A DNA stretch of 64,000 bases from Parietaria judaica (Eukaryota; Streptophyta; Magnoliopsida; Rosales; Urticaceae). Under the pieces are notes generated by a model, which did no database searches, was not told the origin of the DNA, and saw only the letters and a program-made list of their open reading frames with translations. Location: contig OX940863.1 in NCBI GenBank assembly GCA_954871525.1, forward strand, positions 25,866,001-25,930,000, read 5' to 3'. Shown piece by piece: positions 1-9,931 of the stretch (position 1 is the stretch's first letter; the number at the start of each line of letters is the position of its first letter). The translations under genes and the position numbers were made by a program.

Positions 1-949
1 CCAAATTAAATTAGGACACGTTGCATAGATCGTTAAGGCTAGGATTAATTATATGTAATTATTTCTTTACACTAGCAATTATATGGTGAGCTCAAGAAGT
101 CTTTGAGCTGCCAGATAACATTGACTTTTTCCGTTATTTTCCATACTTGAAACGTTGGATTGCTATTATCAAGACATGTAGCTCATGTATTAATGTGATC
201 TTTAAATGATCTCTTAGAGATTTTAGTACTGAGGATTTGGGTAAATATTTTCTTTCTATTTTTGAATGGTATATAGTTGGAATATTAATGAAAGGAGGTT
301 ATATTAATAAATAAATAAATAAAGAACAGTTTTCTCTAAGTATTGAATTTGGGCATCACTTGTATATACTTGCATATCTCAAGCATGACATTATTTAGGA
401 GTAACACTTGTTCTCTGTGTATATTTTGTCTGCCATGCATTTTATTTTTAATCATTTTTTTAGGGGTGAATCGGGATTAATTAGATAAGATAATTTATTA
501 AAGTATGTAATATAAACAAATCTATAACAATGTTGCAGTATTTCTGCATGATATATTCCTAAGAATCGGAAAGCAAGCTTTATGGATTACATTTTTTTTT
601 CATCACATTTCGGAATGACGAGTCGAGTGCTTATAGTTTATCACTTATTTAACAAGTGGGTTGTGATGAAATTTTAGGTGAGGTTGCTTATAACATTATA
701 TAAGAATGCAAATAATATTCATGATCTATGAAAAACCCTCCTTAGGGTGGCTGACTCAGTCTTGGCACGGCAAGGCAGTCTTGTCTCATCGTGTCTGGCA
801 CGATCGAAGGCGACCTTAATGTGCGGTTCACAGCCTCACAGCAAATCCTGTGGCTTCGGGGCCATGGCTTCGCTGTTTTGGAGTTGGCCTCCGCCTTATG
901 GTGTGGTTCTAAGGCGCACGAGGGTTGCATATGGCCGGCGCCACTTCCA
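1..949. other. AT-rich intergenic DNA with a GC-rich tail
   Basis: I see no gene, RNA gene or clearly bounded element here. Positions 1-730 are AT-rich and featureless. Positions 745-949 are more GC-rich and abut the left terminus of a CACTA element at 950. The short ORFs in the GC-rich part have no recognisable domain. Confidence 0.5.
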
Positions 950-1440
950 CACTAGTACAAATAAGGGATACGACTGCACTTAAAAAGTGTAGTCGGAAGA
1001 TCCGACTACACTTATTATGTGTCGTCGGATCCACCGTCGTTGGATATCCGACGATGGAAAAACTTCCGTCGTCGGAATATGGATCCGACGACACTTTTTA
1101 AGTGTCGTCGGATCGATAGTTCGCCGCGGCAAATATAAACGCGCCGTGGCGAACTTTGTCCAAAGACACATAATAAGTGTCGTCGGAACATAATCAGCCG
1201 CGGCGAATTTATCTTAGCTGCGGCGATTATACCTACAGAACCCATAATTAATCTCCTGCAAAATATAAGCCGCGTCGTCTTTTTGTGCGCCGCGGCCAGG
1301 TTTCATTCCGACAACACTTTTTATGCGTCGTCGGATTAAAACACGCCGCGGCACATTTATGTTTGCCGCGGCTATTTGCAGCCTGATTGGCCAAAATATT
1401 CCACTTTCCACGATGGTTTTCCATGCGTCGTCGAATATGC
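950..1440. repeat. CACTA-A subterminal repeat region
   Basis: Short direct and inverted copies of GTGTCGTCGGA/TCCGACGACAC alternate with GCCGCGGCGAA-like palindromic motifs. In CACTA elements such subterminal arrays are binding sites for the TNPA-type protein. A small perfect hairpin, CCGGGCGAAAATATCGCCCGG-like, lies just beyond at about 1460-1481. Confidence 0.7.
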
Positions 1441-2819
1441 CCATATAAAATTAAAAAAACCGGGCGAAAATATCGCCCGGATGCTTTGTATCCCCTGTAA
1501 ATAATATATATTTTATAAAATAAATTACAAAATTAGCCGATTTATACAAAATATACTTCCGTACCTACAAAAAGTATCGTTCATAATTACAAATAGAACC
1601 GGTGTCCATATACCTAAGAATGTATTCTATTCTTCATCATACTTAGAATATTTTTGAAGAAATAATAAACGTAATCTAACTCTAAGAAAATCTATCTCTT
1701 TTGAACTATATATATATTTTTTTATCAATATACGAAGTATTCTTGATGATGATGTCGTGCATGAACCTCATGACGAAATATCCGCACTCGTGATTTCCCG
1801 GTTGTTTCGGACATGTTTTTGAAATCGTCACTTTCACCGGCGAGTGCAAATTCATGCCGGTTGAATGGTGTAACTTGAACTTTTTCCCTAGCCTACAAAA
1901 AAAGTTACACTACTACAAAAACAAGATTACACGACTGGGGTTGACTGTCGTTTAAGCCCATGTCGTAGTAGATTACACGACAGGCAAAAAGTATGTCGTG
2001 TAAACTTAAAACACGCCAGGCAAATGTTGTCGTTGAAAATCAAGAAGCAGCGGCATTCCTATATCAAAGCCGCGGCTTAGGTGAAAAGTGCATGTCGTGT
2101 AAAGTTTCGATGACATGCATTTGCCTGTCGTGTAAAGCTAAGAAACCAGGCATTTGCCTGTCGTGGAAACTTGAATTAAAATGAAAAAAAAAACGTAGTA
2201 GAGGCTTGATGACGAGCCTCGTTTTCTCGGTGTCATTGAAACCTATAGTACGATTTTTATACACCATAATATCCATCATAAAAACCTTATATCAAATTAA
2301 AATTATTGAACATATAATGTAAAACAATTACTACGAAAACAAAAACATACTTTAATATATCAAGTGTAACTAGTTAATTACCCGAACATATACCGTAACA
2401 CAAGTTATAGCTATAATCTAAATTCACATTTCAAACCCCTATCAACACACATCAAATAGAGCACATAAAAATCTGCATCCAACACACATCAAACTCGTAG
2501 TTTGCAAACAAGCCAAGAGTGTTCACATGTCCGCTGAAATTTGCATCGACTGCAAAGAGTTGCATGCTCTAAGACATCTGAACCAATGCAAGAAAACTTA
2601 ACATTAATTTTCATTGATTGAATCGAGAAGCGAAGCATAATGTCACAGTTTCGGTTTAGTTAAGGATAAATAAACACTTAATAAACATGAGCTGAAAGTA
2701 AGAAGAAAAAAAGCATCATTTGATCATAATTATATAACAACTTGTGTCGTTTAGCAGAACAAAATTTCCAAATCCAAATAAGAGATAAAAAAAGATTAAA
2801 ACAAAAATAAATACTTATA

Positions 2820-3110
2820 GGAATGGTGGGGCTTACGGATCGGGAAGCAAGGTTGGGCCTCAAGATTGGCAGCGAACTAGACATATCCAGGGCAGCGGCT
2901 CGAGCTTCCATGCCAAATAAAGACAATAATGTTAGTACCATTAAAATAGGGATAAAAAGTTATTATAACTATATAAAAAAATTAATGAGAATGTTAGGAC
3001 TTACAAAACAAGAAGCTAGCTTGAGCCTCTGGATTGGGCAGCACGCAGGAACACGTCCAGGGAATCGGCTTGAGCTTCCAAACTGAATAAAGACAATAAT
3101 ATTTAAACTA
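2820..3110. repeat. Diverged tandem duplication inside CACTA-B
   Basis: Two related units of roughly 170 bp begin near 2820 and 2985. Each has a GGNCTTACGGATC-like start, a CGGCTYGAGCTTCCA core and ends in AATAAAGACAATAAT. A fainter third relative starts near 3118. They contain no credible coding frame. Confidence 0.5.
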
Positions 3111-4184
3111 TGGCAGCTGCTTAAGACTTGCGGAGCCCGAAGCTTGCTTGGGACTTAGAGACCGAACAGAAGCCACAACAGGGCAGTAGCATACCCAATA
3201 TCAACTTTAACACCAAATAACTCTTCTAGATCTCGGACCTACAGAAGAATTCAGGAGAGTGATATTAATCGTGGTCAACAAAGTCTAAATGAGTCTGGGA
3301 TTAAATCCAACCAAATATAATAATCTTGCAATCAAAACCAGATTTATTTCTGATACACATTGCATCACATGTGTATAATTTGTACAATTGTAAAAATAGG
3401 ATTTATTCATGGCCCCAAACCAGTCTACCTAATCGCTATTTGTGAATAAACCTGTGCAAGATCCACTAGAGTGCAATTTCTTTATCTAGCAGATAAAGAT
3501 AGAGATTCTTTAAACTGTAACAAAAACAAAAACAAAAATAAGCATTCATAAACTATATCGTAATTGAAAGAATAAAAGTAAAAATTATTAAGAGAGAAAA
3601 TGATGATTTTCTTCTAACCAGGTTCTCTTTAAAACCTCTTCTGGCTTTGCTTCGGAAGTATTTTACAGGATTATTCAGCGACTTCCGAGCAGGGAAAAAA
3701 CCAAATCTGAAAGAAAGAAAAAAAACACAAGGAAAAATCCAAAACACCATAAAACCCATATGTGATAGCAAAATCAGACCCATCAGAAATAACCAAATTA
3801 CCTTTGCTAACTCCTCGTAGTCTGCATGAGGCTCAACGCCGGGGAAGCAACCAAGGCCAGTATTGCAACTTGCAAGGCAGGGAAGGTGTGGCCGACGGCG
3901 GTCAGGCGTCAACAGCGGTCGAAAAACGGTTGCGAGAGGGAGAGCGGCAGAGACTGAGAAGGAGATAAGAATATACCGAGATAGGAGGAGACCGAAGAAG
4001 AGCAGAGGGCGTTCGGAGCTGGTCGTCAGAGCTACGGCAGGGGCAGGGGTGCGACACGTTGAGAGAGAGAATGAGAGAGAGAGGTTAAAATAAAAAAAAG
4101 AACGATTTAAATTTTGGCTGAAATAAATGTTGGAATAAATGCATCAATAAATGCATGTCTAATAATGTTCTAATAAGACTTAGT

Positions 4185-5297
4185 TGTTGAAGAGTGTGGG
4201 AATGAGAAGAGTCTCACATTGATTAAACACAAAGAGTTGGTGGTGTTTAAATAGAGTGGTATTCATGACAAGCTCAACAAGTGGTTGAGCTAGTGTTATA
4301 CAATGTGGAGTGTGATGCGGAGGCGAGGTGGCGAGATCATGCCACTTTGTTCTCTCGCAATGCCAACCCCGCCGGTGTTGCCACCGGCTCGGGCTCGGGG
4401 GCGGGATCGGGGGCGTGGGCGTAGAAGCGCTAGTGGCGCCTTGTAGGCGCACTTGAGGCACTTAAGCATGTCGCATCGTGGCGAGCGGCTTAGGCTCGGG
4501 TCCTCGGGCTCTCTCGCGGCGATTCTCGCCTAGCGGTAGAGGTAACAGCTACAGGGCGGTTTTCGCCGGTTACTGTGCTTTCAAAAAGGGTCGCTACCTT
4601 TAGAAATGACAGTTACTTATGCCTATAAAACACTCTCCATATTTCGAGTTTCATAATTACAATATATACGAATCAGAACTCGAAATACAGAATCAAAAAT
4701 CTCTCTCAACAATTTCCAGAAACTATTCTTGCGTTGTAGACCTCTAGACGTTCTCGGAGGTAACAGCTACAGGGCGGTTTTCGTCGGTTACTGTGCTTTC
4801 AAAAAGGGTCGCTACCTTTAGAAATGACAGTTACTTATGCCTATAAAACACTCTCCATATTTCGAGTACACTCTCCATATTTCGAGTTTCATAATTACAA
4901 TATATACGAATCAGAACTCGAAATACAGAATCAAAAAATCCCTCTCAACAATTTCGAGAAACTATTCTTGCGTTGTAGACCTCTAGACGTTCTCGGAGGT
5001 AACAGCTACAGGGCGGTTTTCGTCGGTTACTGTGCTTTCAAAAAGGGTCGCTACCTTTAGAAATGACAGTTACTTATGCCTATAAAACACTCTCCATATT
5101 TCGAGTTTCATAATTACAATATATACGAATCAGAACTCGAAATACAGAATCAAAAAATCTCTCTCAACAATTTCCAGAAACTATTCTTGCGTTGTAGACC
5201 TCTAGACGTTCTCGGAGGTGCTCGAAATACTATAAGGAAAGCGTGTTCATGCGTGATTCAAGCCCGGAAGTCTTCGATCTCCAATAATTATCCAACA
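4185..5297 (+). mobile_element. Solo-LTR-like block inside CACTA-B
   Basis: The block starts TGTTGAAGAG and ends TCCAACA, giving a 5-bp inverted TGTTG/CAACA pair typical of LTR ends. It contains TATAAAA boxes. The flanking pentamers (TTAGT and ATAAA) do not match, so the boundaries or the solo-LTR status are uncertain. Its most striking part is a triplicated promoter-like unit, listed separately. Confidence 0.45.
4541..5217 (+). repeat. Triplicated ~220-bp promoter-like tandem repeat
   Basis: Three near-identical head-to-tail units run 4541-4758, 4759-4997 and 4998-5217. Each starts GGTAACAGCTACAGGGCGG and carries CCTATAAAACACTC, a good TATA box. The middle unit is longer because of an internal 20-bp duplication (ACACTCTCCATATTTCGAGT twice, about 4849-4888). 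Such repeats resemble the tandem U3 enhancer units known from plant Ty1/copia LTRs. Confidence 0.75.
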
Positions 5298-8200
5298 ATA
5301 AAAAGCGCCAACAGTTCGTGTAAATTAAATTCTTTTAAACGACAGCACGGTATTGCATGTCGTTGAAACTCAGTTTAAACGACACGATTTATACGACAAG
5401 ACAAAAGCCTGTCGTTCAAACATAGAAAGCCGCAGCTTTTTAAAACTAAGCCGAGGCATACTAAAAACTTTATACGACAATGTTATTGACTGTCGCTAAA
5501 ATGCTTTTAAACGACATCAAATTATTGCCTGTCGTTTAAAATAAGATAAAACGACATCATAATTTTGCCTTTCATTTTAGCTATGTTTACACGACATGCA
5601 AAATTGACTGTCGTTTAAACCATGTCGTGTAAACCCTCTTTTGTAGTAGTGATAAAAGTTAAATATACGGAATTTTTTATTTGAAACATCAATAATAAAA
5701 AACATAATTCAATATTGAAAAAGGAACTTACTCTTCAAAAAACTCGGTTAAATGCGGATTCAAACCTCTTGAACTTTTAAGTGAATCGAATACGATCACA
5801 CTATTGCGCCAAGGATTATACACGAGGAGAGTCCAATGATTGTGACTATTGTATGACATCAACCACAATTTGTCTCTCTTGCATTTTTTTATATTGTTGA
5901 AGCAAACAACCACGTCATCATTCAATTCTTTTGTCCTCCTTTCTTTTTCGGTGTGACGGTTGTAGTTCAAATCGTTATACGGTGGAATGAAACCGTAAAA
6001 GTCCTTCTTATCACTTTTTAGCATGTATGTTTGTAATAAATAACTACAAATATATACAAATTAACATACTATAAGTACAACTAGAACAAATTATCCATAT
6101 TTTCAAATCTTTAGGAAATAAGTAGGCGAAAAATAGAAAACATACCTTTGAAAAATCGATAGCCAATGCACACACACGTCCTCGAGCAATAGAAACTCTC
6201 GTACATCATCGAAACTTATCCAAGTTGTATCATTAACTTTCAATACGATGTCCTTTGCGAGCATATAATTGTTGGCATAATCGGCCAACGATCTCAATTA
6301 CGGGACAACGGACGCCAACTTAATCTTTTTTCCGTCTTCCGCAATTTTGGCAACCTCTTTTGGCTTGGATTTGAGAGTTGGACTACCTTCGGAACCAACC
6401 TTCTTGACTAAAGATGTCAACCAAGGCACAATGTGCCCGACCGCGTCATCGAGATATTCCAAACATTGGGTTTCCTTTTGGAGAGGCCATTAGCGGACCG
6501 GATAAGTTACCACTTCAATTAACACCCAAGTATAAGCCGACGCGAACTCATTATTGAGAAAAGGTTCCTCGCTCAGGCTACAAAGGTTATATGCCCTCCC
6601 CGTTGCGACATGGTCCTGAAAAGCGTCGTCGAAGAGAAGACATCCGACGCCACCATCCCCGGAAACCGGCGTCCTTGGATGAGACGCCGCCGGTCGTACA
6701 TCCCTCGATCCCCTTTGGCCAACACCGCTTTCATTTTCGACCTGTACGGGCTTAGTCTTTTTCGCCGAACTAACCGGAGCGAGAGGTTGACTAACCGGAG
6801 CAAGAGGTTGACTAACCGGAGTGCCGCCACGGGAGCAAGCATCATTACTCCCTTCAAAATTTTGAGACATTGTTTGTTTCATGAAAGCTTCCATTTGTGA
6901 CTTCCATTCTTCCATTTTCACATCTTTCGCCGCATTTTCCGCTTTCATTTCTTCTATTTGCGCTTGGAGGTTTTTAAGACGGGATTCGGCGTTGAGTTGG
7001 ATGCTCGCTGATATGCTCGCTTTGTGACGTATTTCGATTGTCCCCGAACCCGTCTGGGATGGTCTTTCTTTCCCAACGCTCTTGTCAACACGTTCACCTC
7101 CTCATCGGATTCCAACTCGCCATTTTCTTCTTGCGTGACATATTCGTCCTAACAATTAAACAACAATAATAAGAGAATCAAACTTCATTTAATATAAATA
7201 AAAAGAATCAAAACTACTAAGTACTTACTATTTTCTCAATTATTGGCTCCAAAGTTGGGTCCTTTAATGAACCGTCGGGGTTCTTCCTCGTGACGCACCA
7301 AAGTGTGGAATGGGTGGCCCATTCTCCACTTTCGGCATGCTAAGAAACAAAATAAACATGTTATTCGATGTTTGGCAAAAAAGTAAGATTAAAAAAATAC
7401 CAAATTAGAACCCTTACAATTTTTTGATCAATCTTCCGATATCCGTTTCGGCCCGTATGTGCAAGGTATTCTACTTGCTCTCTATGAGCTTTATTTTGCT
7501 TCGAGAGTTTAGCGAACCTTTTGCTTAATCTAATATTCACAAACTCCTTCCACACTTCGGCCGTGATGCTCGTGTAATACTTCTCAACAATATCCGGTCG
7601 ATTATAATTTTTTTTATCCGTGCCATCTTTCTTGAATAGGGTACCGAGATCGTACCGGAATTGTCTTGCCGCATTCGATGCACTTGACAAACATTTTCCC
7701 TTGAACCATGGTGGAACAACGAATGCTTGTTCGATTTCATTCCATATCCGTTCTTTCACTTTAGCATGTTTATGTCTTCAATCGATTATAGTTATTGGAG
7801 CGAATTCCTGAGCACACACACCAATCCAACTACCTAAAAGATCACCTTCCTTATCTTCCGGTTGTTCTTTCTCATCAAAATTAACACGAATTTTTTCCCC
7901 CTTATGCTTTGATAGAGTGGCTCTTTTTAATAGAGTCACTTTTCTTCTTCCTTTAGCTTTTAGATCTCTTCTTTGTCTTGTTTCTTCCTCGCCTAATATA
8001 ATTAACTCAATCTTAGAAACTAGACGAATACAACAATTATCAATGCAAATAAATATGAACTAACCGGGTGATAGCCTAGTTTCTTCAAGTTCGGGTGAAG
8101 ATTCTCGATCCGACATCTCACGTTCGGGTGATTCGTCTCGTTTTGACATAGTGAAATAGCAAGTATTCCTAAACCCATGACCAACAACAACAAAATAAAT

Positions 8201-8399
8201 CATCAAATTAATTATAAACCCAACAACAACAAACCATAACAAGAATCAACAAAAACAAAAAAGCAACAACAAGTTCATTAACCCACTAAGAAATATTCTC
8301 TATATCATCAAAATATCATCTCATAAACTATAAACAATACTATTTTAACACAAAAATACTTGAAAAATGTAATATCAATTTAGGACTCGCATTCTAACC

Positions 8400-8640
8400 T
8401 TGTTCAAGAGAGTAGACTAGTTGGTGGCTCACGTTCTCGTCCACGGCGACGGCAACGTCTAAGGCAACGTCTAGAGAAATAGAGGGAAGGAGGGTAAAGA
8501 GGATGAGAGAAAGAGAAAGAGAAAGAGAAAGAGAAAGAGAGAAGAGACTAAAGTGAGAAGTGAAGAAAAAAAGGAGGGAAAGGCTGAAATGAGAGAGAAA
8601 AATGGAGGGAATCTGATAAAAGATGAAAAGAAATCGAAAA
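8400..8640. repeat. GA-rich leader with (AGAAAG)n microsatellite
   Basis: Immediately upstream of the minus-strand Transposase_24-Ulp1 gene is a purine-rich stretch with about six AGAAAG units (8512-8555). It is probably the 5' leader and promoter region of the gene. Similar GA-rich leaders occur in the two other CACTA elements (about 4060-4090 and 31140-31220). Confidence 0.5.
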
Positions 8641-8990
8641 TTTGGGATTTCGACGACACAATACAATATATGTCGTGCAAAAGCCCGACTCTCGCCGCGG
8701 TGAACTTAAATTCGCTTCGGCTAGGTTTGTTCCGACGACACATTTTTTTTGTCATCGAATTACCTAGCCGCGGCAAGCCAATATTTGCCGCGGCGCGGGA
8801 TACATAATATCCAACCCGTAGCCACGGGTAGCTTTGGTGCAGGACCCGCCGTGGCGATTCATGTTCTGACGACGCATTTTTTGTGTCGTCGAATTAACTC
8901 GCCGCGGCGTGCCAATATTAGCCGCGGCGGGTGCTGCATCAAATCCATGACGCGCCGTGGCTAAAAAATATATGCCGCGGCGTATAACGA
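8640..8990. repeat. Internal block of CACTA-type subterminal repeats
   Basis: Multiple GCCGCGGC palindromes and CGACGACAC/GTGTCGTCG motifs occur, the same vocabulary as the left terminus at 950-1440. They lie upstream of the Ulp1 gene and not at a visible element end. Confidence 0.65.
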
Positions 8991-9290
8991 TTTATTATTT
9001 TTTTCCCGATCTTTTACACTTCAAAAAATATAAAATCTATTTTATCACTCTTAGATTAGATTATTATTATTAAATTATACTATATTATATTTGATAAAAT
9101 AGTTTAAAAAATTAAAGTAAAATATTCATGAAGTTGTTGAAAAATTGATGTTAATTAATATACGTTTTAATTATTACACAATATATGTTACCTCATTGAA
9201 AACATATTCTATAGTTTTCGATGAAGAATATCTGTATATTTGTAGGTTTTTTTTTTTTTGTTCGCTTAAGTTGATAACACCAACTAATGC

Positions 9291-9349
9291 ATTTAGGGTT
9301 TATGGTTGAGGGTTTAGGGTTTAGGGTTTAGGATTTAGGGTTAGGGTAG
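9291..9349 (+). repeat. Interstitial telomere-like repeat, (TTTAGGG)n degenerate
   Basis: Several TTTAGGG heptamers, some exact and some with one change (TTTATGG, TTGAGGG, TTTAGGA), run head to tail for about 59 bases. TTTAGGG is the standard plant telomere unit. Confidence 0.8.
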
Positions 9350-9417
9350 CCAACTTATTATTAAATTCATATATTACTAAAAATCTTATAAATTCTTATT
9401 ATTATAATATTATCGAG

Positions 9418-9528
9418 AAATGTGTTTTCACATTTAATATTAAAAAGCTTAAATGTGTTTTCACATTTAATATCGAGCATTGATGATATCAATAATTATA
9501 TCGAGAAATGTGTTTTCACATTTAATAA
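9418..9528. repeat. Three copies of an AAATGTG-TTTT-CACATTT hairpin
   Basis: The perfect stem-loop AAATGTGTTTTCACATTT occurs at about 9420, 9451 and 9507. Two copies are preceded by ATCGAGA. They lie just after the telomere-like tract. Confidence 0.75.
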
Positions 9529-9639
9529 TAAATGCTTATAAATTCTTATTATTATAATATTATAGTAAAAAAATTATTTTTTTTCTTACTATTATAATAT
9601 TATAATGATTGATATCGTCTATAAAAATTGGATATGTGC

Positions 9640-9780
9640 AATATCCCGCGTCGAATTTTCTAATGCCGCGGCGAATTTTCTAATGTCGCGGCGAATAATT
9701 CCAACGACACTAAGAAGTGTCGTTGGAACACAACTTTGCCGCGGCGAAGAATATTTAGCCGCGGCGCATATCGCAAAAAA
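9640..9780. repeat. Second internal block of CACTA-type subterminal repeats
   Basis: GCCGCGGCGAA motifs and an inverted ACGACACTAAGAAGTGTCGT motif sit at the 3' side of the tnp2 remnant on the minus strand. This is the expected place for a terminal region whose CACTA end has been lost. Confidence 0.6.
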
Positions 9781-9931
9781 TATTGCACAAGCTACGGGTT
9801 TTCAATATTTTACTCGTCGAAAAAATTAAAAAATGTCTCACATTAACTAAAATCACATTAAGAAATTATATTATGAAATAATAACAAATGTTTAAACATA
9901 AAATAAGTACTCATGAAAACTTATTATTATT

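Larger units (their letters stand above)
1908..5651. mobile_element. Nested non-autonomous CACTA element (CACTA-B)
   Basis: The ends are CACTACTACAAAA at 1908 and its inverse TTTTGTAGTAGTG ending at 5651. Both are followed inward by repeats of TGTCGTGTAAA and TGTCGTTTAAAC (about 1925-2180 and 5310-5640). The 3-bp flanks are TTA and ATA, matching at two of three bases. No transposase ORF is visible, so it would need a helper element. The interior has diverged tandem copies at 2820-3110, a GA-rich leader-like stretch at 4040-4090 and a solo-LTR-like insertion. It lies inside the last intron of the CACTA-A Ulp1 gene. Confidence 0.8.
1706..8149 (-). pseudogene. Transposase_24-Ulp1 (C48) protease fusion of CACTA-A, broken
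   Basis: I modelled six exons on the minus strand: 8149-8065, 7992-7418, 7339-7229, 7149-6146, 6043-5732 and 1892-1706, with GT-AG junctions and agreeing phases. Exon 2 holds a plant Transposase_24-like domain (residues around VPPWFKGKC to KQNKAHREQ). Exon 4 is coiled-coil and proline-rich. Exons 5 and 6 form a C48 cysteine-protease domain: the catalytic His is in NHWTLLVYNP (codon 5836-5838), the Asp in VIVFDSL (5785-5787) and the Cys in QPGNHECGYFVMRF (1784-1786). Breaks are a TGA at 7778-7780 where Trp is expected, a frameshift near 7090, and TAA at 6490-6492 and 6298-6300. The last intron (5731-1893) holds a whole nested CACTA element. The Ulp1 part is de-SUMOylase-like by family; its role in CACTA elements is not settled. 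Confidence 0.8.
9000..9600. other. AT-rich spacer with telomere-like repeats and hairpins
   Basis: There is no gene. The stretch separates the two blocks of CACTA subterminal repeats and contains the telomere-like tract and three hairpin copies listed separately. Confidence 0.6.

Noticed and set aside
4185..5297. A confirmed solo LTR with target duplication
   Set aside because: The TGTTG/CAACA ends are present but the flanking pentamers TTAGT and ATAAA do not match, so only a tentative LTR-like call is made.
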